Below are positions 21,695 to 24,175 of a stretch of DNA of 24,175 bases, in pieces. Source of the stretch: CABHOJ01 sp965649545 (lineage in GTDB: Bacteria > Pseudomonadota > Gammaproteobacteria > Burkholderiales > Methylophilaceae); NCBI GenBank assembly GCA_965649545.1, contig CBFGLF010000010.1, positions 1-24,175 on the forward strand. Reading direction: 5' to 3'. Positions within the stretch are counted from its first letter, which is position 1, and each line of letters starts with the position of its first letter. The translations under genes were made by a program, and so were the position numbers. The notes under the pieces were generated by a model. The model was not told the origin of the DNA, did not search any database, and was given only the letters and a program-made list of their open reading frames with translations.

Positions 21695-23164
21695 TTATGG
21701 CTGCCTGACGGCGGCTTGTTCTAGGTTGGCAGGCATCGACAGCGGGTCTTCCAGCGGTTGCTGGATCGCTTCTTCCAGCGCGTTGGCGGCACGCTGCGCC
21801 TTGTATTCGATATTGAGCAGGTTCTGCGCGGCCAGCAGGTTCTCGAGGCGCGTGGTGGTGATCTCGAGACGATCGGCAAAGCCGGCGTCGAACTGGCGCT
21901 GGATGCGGGTCGTGCGTTCCAGCTGGCTGGTGCGGATCTGCCTTGCCTTTTCCAGTTCGTCCAGAGCTGCGTAGTAGCGTGCCTTCGCCTGGGCCACTTC
22001 GCCGATGGCCCTGGCCTGAAGGGCTTCGAATTGTGCGGCCTCGACATCCCGCAGCGCCCGCGCTTCAGCGATGAGGCCGCGGTTCTTGTTGAGCAGGGTC
22101 ATCAGTGCCCCTATGCCCAGCGACCAGACGCGGTCGCCCTGATCGTAGCTATAACCGGGCGACAGCACGACATCCGGATACTGGCGGGCGATCTCGAGCC
22201 GCAACTTGGCTTCGGCGGCGGCATAGCGAGAGAGTGCGGCCCGCAGATCCAGGCGGTTGAGCATCGCTGCCTGCTGGATATCGTCGCTGGACTGGCGCTG
22301 CAACTTACGATGATGATCCTGACGGTAGATGGATTCGATATCCAGCGTCTGCAAAGGCAACCGCTCCAGCATGTCGGGAGGCAAGCCTGCGTTGCTGGCG
22401 AGCGATGCCCGGAGTTCCGGCGCACGGTTGCGTTCGGCTTCGAGCGCCTGTTCGACCCGCTGCAATTGCAGGCGTGCATTACTGCGCTCGACACTGGAGA
22501 TCATGCCAGCCTCGAAGCGCATGTCGAGCATGCTGACGATCTGTTTGCGCAGTTCGAGCTCCTGCTGGAGCAGTTCGGTTTGCAAGCGCGAAGCGTTGTA
22601 TTCGATCCAGCTGGCGACGAGGCGGCTACGGACCAGCCAGGCGTTCTGGGCGATATCGATCCGCGCAGCTTCGGACAGGCTCTGGGCACGGTCGATCCGC
22701 GCCTGGCGCTTGCCGGCCGTCTCGATCGGCAGGTCGATGCCCAGGCTATAGGTCCATGGGGATACGCCGCCATCGGTCTGGCTGTGATTCTCCACCCCGC
22801 CAGATACGCCGGGCAGCGGGCGTTGCGCAGCGGTGATCTCGGCAGAGCGTGCGGCCGTCCATTGCGCACGGGCGACATTGAGTTGCGGATGGTAGAAGAG
22901 GGCGGCGAGCGTGAGTTCTCTGACGCCCCAGCGATCGATCGGGAACCGCTCTACAGGGTAATCCTGAGCGTTCAGGAATGCGCGGAAGGCTTCGCTGTTC
23001 GGATCGACGGATTGATAACGCGCCAAGCTTTGCGCAGGATCGATGGGCTTCGCGCTATAGGTCTGGAATCCACATGCCGGGAGCAGTAATGCGCCGGACG
23101 CGATCATCCCCACAGCGACTGCCCGTGAGAATAATTGTTGGATGATTGTGTTCAATATCGCCAT
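21695..23164 (-). CDS. TolC-like outer membrane efflux lipoprotein
   Basis: 489 residues with an N-terminal lipoprotein signal: a hydrophobic stretch ending ALLLPAC, so Cys31 is the likely lipidation site. Two homologous coiled-coil halves follow, typical of outer-membrane factors of RND systems (for example the helical repeats around ELLQQELELRKQIVSML and VEAAQFEALQARAIGEVAQAKARYYAALDELEKARQ in the second half). It forms the outer-membrane channel for the pump encoded downstream. The start ATG (23162-23164) is preceded almost directly by AGGGGG, and both sit in the loop of an 8-base inverted repeat. It is the first of the three efflux genes. Confidence 0.9.
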   Translation of the reverse strand: MAILNTIIQQLFSRAVAVGMIASGALLLPACGFQTYSAKPIDPAQSLARYQSVDPNSEAFRAFLNAQDYPVERFPIDRWGVRELTLAALFYHPQLNVARAQWTAARSAEITAAQRPLPGVSGGVENHSQTDGGVSPWTYSLGIDLPIETAGKRQARIDRAQSLSEAARIDIAQNAWLVRSRLVASWIEYNASRLQTELLQQELELRKQIVSMLDMRFEAGMISSVERSNARLQLQRVEQALEAERNRAPELRASLASNAGLPPDMLERLPLQTLDIESIYRQDHHRKLQRQSSDDIQQAAMLNRLDLRAALSRYAAAEAKLRLEIARQYPDVVLSPGYSYDQGDRVWSLGIGALMTLLNKNRGLIAEARALRDVEAAQFEALQARAIGEVAQAKARYYAALDELEKARQIRTSQLERTTRIQRQFDAGFADRLEITTTRLENLLAAQNLLNIEYKAQRAANALEEAIQQPLEDPLSMPANLEQAAVRQP

Positions 23165-23187
23165 GCCCCCTAATCCATCGCGATATT
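23154..23187 (-). promoter_or_regulatory. Start-site hairpin of the TolC-like gene
   Basis: AATATCGC (23154-23161) and GCGATATT (23180-23187) are perfect 8-base arms around an 18-base loop that contains the AGGGGG ribosome-binding site and the ATG. In RNA the start would be presented in, or hidden by, this stem-loop; in DNA it could be an operator. Function is inferred. Confidence 0.4.
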
Positions 23188-23196
23188 ACATGCAGA

Positions 23197-23209
23197 GCCG
23201 CTTAGCGGC
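23197..23209. repeat. Small hairpin GCCGC-TTA-GCGGC
   Basis: A perfect 5-base stem with 3-base loop 13 bases after the 82-residue gene (minus strand). No T tract follows, so it is a weak terminator candidate at best, consistent with the upstream genes reading through into the efflux operon. Confidence 0.35.
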
Positions 23210-23222
23210 AATTTGCGCCGGT

Positions 23223-23471
23223 CTAGAGGACGATGGCGGCCTGCACGGCGTTGAGTGCGTCTTGAAGGGTCTCTTCAGTCAGGGTGTTGATGCTGCTGGC
23301 CAGTAATTCTGCCGCTTCCACGGTGCCTTTGGGCAGGTCATGGCTATCCAGCTCGGCGATGAGGCCGGCCGCTGCGCCGGTGACTTTCAACAAGGCGTGG
23401 CGTTCTTTCATGAGCAGCTCGACTTCGGAACGAAGCATGCCGATCTCTTCTTGATTGATGGTACTTTGCAT
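23223..23471 (-). CDS. Small conserved-looking protein of unknown function (82 residues)
   Basis: I do not recognise this protein. It has no signal peptide, membrane helix or cysteine. The N-terminal 35 residues are charged and heptad-like (EEIGMLRSEVELLMKERHALLKV), suggesting a short coiled coil, followed by an alanine- and leucine-rich helical part (SHDLPKGTVEAAELLASSINTLTEETLQDALNAV). ATG 23471 is used; Met12 is an alternative start. Gaps of 53 and 58 bases separate it from the hydrolase and TolC-like genes on the same strand, so co-transcription is possible. Codon use looks like its neighbours. A small adaptor or regulator is only a guess. Confidence 0.65.
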   Translation of the reverse strand: MQSTINQEEIGMLRSEVELLMKERHALLKVTGAAAGLIAELDSHDLPKGTVEAAELLASSINTLTEETLQDALNAVQAAIVL

Positions 23472-23524
23472 TTCACGGTTCTCGGATCAAAACAAATGAG
23501 CGTTTCATTTTAACCCCAACCCAC

Positions 23525-24175
23525 TTACTTGGCCTGAATTAATTCACGCACGGCGTCTGCGACGACCTCGGGTTCATCCAGGTGGATATGATGGCCGCTG
23601 TTCAGGGCGATCCGCTGCCTGCCGCGCTTGGACAGTTTGCTGAGTTCGATCTGCTGGGCACGCCAGGTGACCTCCTGGACATCGCCTGCGGCACCCTCGG
23701 GCCAGGCGCGCCGCCCGCGACTCAGCACGATCAGGGGCACATCGGTTAGCGGCGGCGCATCCGCGACCTCGACCACGCTTTGCCCCAGGCCGCGGAATTC
23801 GGAGCGGCCGGTCACCACTGATTTGGTATGCAGTAGATTGTTGGTCAGTGCGGCCTGTGCTTCGGGTGGGATGTTCAATTCATCGACGCCGGCCGGTGCC
23901 ACGCGCATCATCTGGTTGCCCGTGGTCATGGCCTTGCTCGGCATGGTGCCATCCTCATTGCGACGATAGGGCAGGCTGGCAGGATGGGAGGCGTCGACCA
24001 GGACGAGGCCTTTGACCTCTTCAGGGAAGGTGCTGGCGAACAGGCGCACGTTGAGCCCGCCGAATGAATGTCCGACCAGGATGTATGGCGGATCGATCTT
24101 GGCCTTGCCGAGCAAGGCATGCAATTCCTCGGTGATGCGCTGGCTGTCGCGAGGTTTTGGGCCGGGATCGCTCCA
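23525..24175 (-). CDS. Alpha/beta hydrolase (partial, N-terminus beyond window)
   Basis: 216 residues of an alpha/beta-hydrolase fold protein. The frame is open through the window end (first readable residues WSDPGPKPRDSQRITEEL), so the true start lies beyond 24175; the internal TTG at 24122-24124 is not a start. The nucleophile elbow LVGHSFGG contains the catalytic Ser, LVLVDASHP follows, and NSGHHIHLDEP near the C terminus has the catalytic His. The WSDPGP-type segment is usual in small esterase/epoxide-hydrolase-like members. The substrate is unknown. It could be the first gene of the efflux operon, but nothing ties it functionally to efflux. Confidence 0.85.
   Translation of the reverse strand, partial: WSDPGPKPRDSQRITEELHALLGKAKIDPPYILVGHSFGGLNVRLFASTFPEEVKGLVLVDASHPASLPYRRNEDGTMPSKAMTTGNQMMRVAPAGVDELNIPPEAQAALTNNLLHTKSVVTGRSEFRGLGQSVVEVADAPPLTDVPLIVLSRGRRAWPEGAAGDVQEVTWRAQQIELSKLSKRGRQRIALNSGHHIHLDEPEVVADAVRELIQAK

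Noticed and set aside
21758..23089. 443-codon open frame antisense to the TolC-like gene
   Set aside because: The minus strand encodes a convincing outer-membrane factor; the plus frame shows no family motif.

Overview
The window reads as chromosome of an obligate or near-obligate methylotrophic betaproteobacterium, most likely Methylophilaceae (Methylobacillus/Methylovorus/Methylophilus type). The basis is the combination of ribulose monophosphate (RuMP) cycle genes (hexulose-phosphate synthase, hexuloisomerase, transaldolase), the tetrahydromethanopterin (H4MPT)-linked formaldehyde oxidation genes (fae, mtdB, mch), and archaeal-type cofactor biosynthesis genes, all in fairly GC-rich DNA. 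The genus is inferred from remembered protein similarity, not from a search. I saw no tRNA, rRNA, CRISPR, insertion sequence or phage genes.

Layout. (1) 1-1401, minus: the N-terminal 467 codons of PEP synthase, cut by the window edge. (2) 1402-1736: a divergent promoter region. (3) 1737-7551, plus: a tight operon with beta-RFAP synthase, mtdB, an ATP-grasp protein (orf5 type), mch, a RimK-like ATP-grasp protein (orf7 type) and a CitG-like protein (orf9 type). Two of these are core oxidation enzymes and four make or modify the pterin cofactor. (4) 7718-10920, plus: four highly expressed central genes, tal, hps, phi and fae. Each is followed by an intrinsic terminator, and their codon use differs visibly from the surrounding genes. 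(5) 10970-11665, minus: a HisA-like TIM barrel, head to head with (6) 11688-17325, plus: an MfnD-like ATP-grasp ligase, an MfnF-like ASKHA protein, PabB, an MfnE-like amino acid kinase, a pterin carbinolamine dehydratase and a class I methyltransferase. This looks like a methylofuran plus dephospho-H4MPT biosynthesis operon. (7) 17345-24175, all minus: a three-part RND efflux operon (TolC-like lipoprotein, membrane fusion protein, HME-RND pump) preceded by an 82-residue unknown gene and a 5'-truncated alpha/beta hydrolase.

How it works together. Fae joins formaldehyde to dephospho-H4MPT. MtdB and Mch carry the C1 unit to formyl-H4MPT, and the formyltransferase/hydrolase complex that would use methylofuran lies outside the window. 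Hps and Phi instead fix formaldehyde onto ribulose 5-phosphate, and transaldolase helps regenerate the acceptor. PabB supplies p-aminobenzoate, the substrate of beta-RFAP synthase, so regions 3 and 6 are joined by a metabolite.

The least explained points are: the CitG-like protein, which may supply the ribosyl group of the cofactor; an ATP-grasp gene whose conserved N terminus lies upstream of any normal start codon; a terminator wedged between hps and phi; a perfect 10-bp hairpin over the upstream ribosome-binding site of fae; and a 34-base inverted repeat over a stop codon in the efflux operon. No wholly new defence or mobile system is visible.
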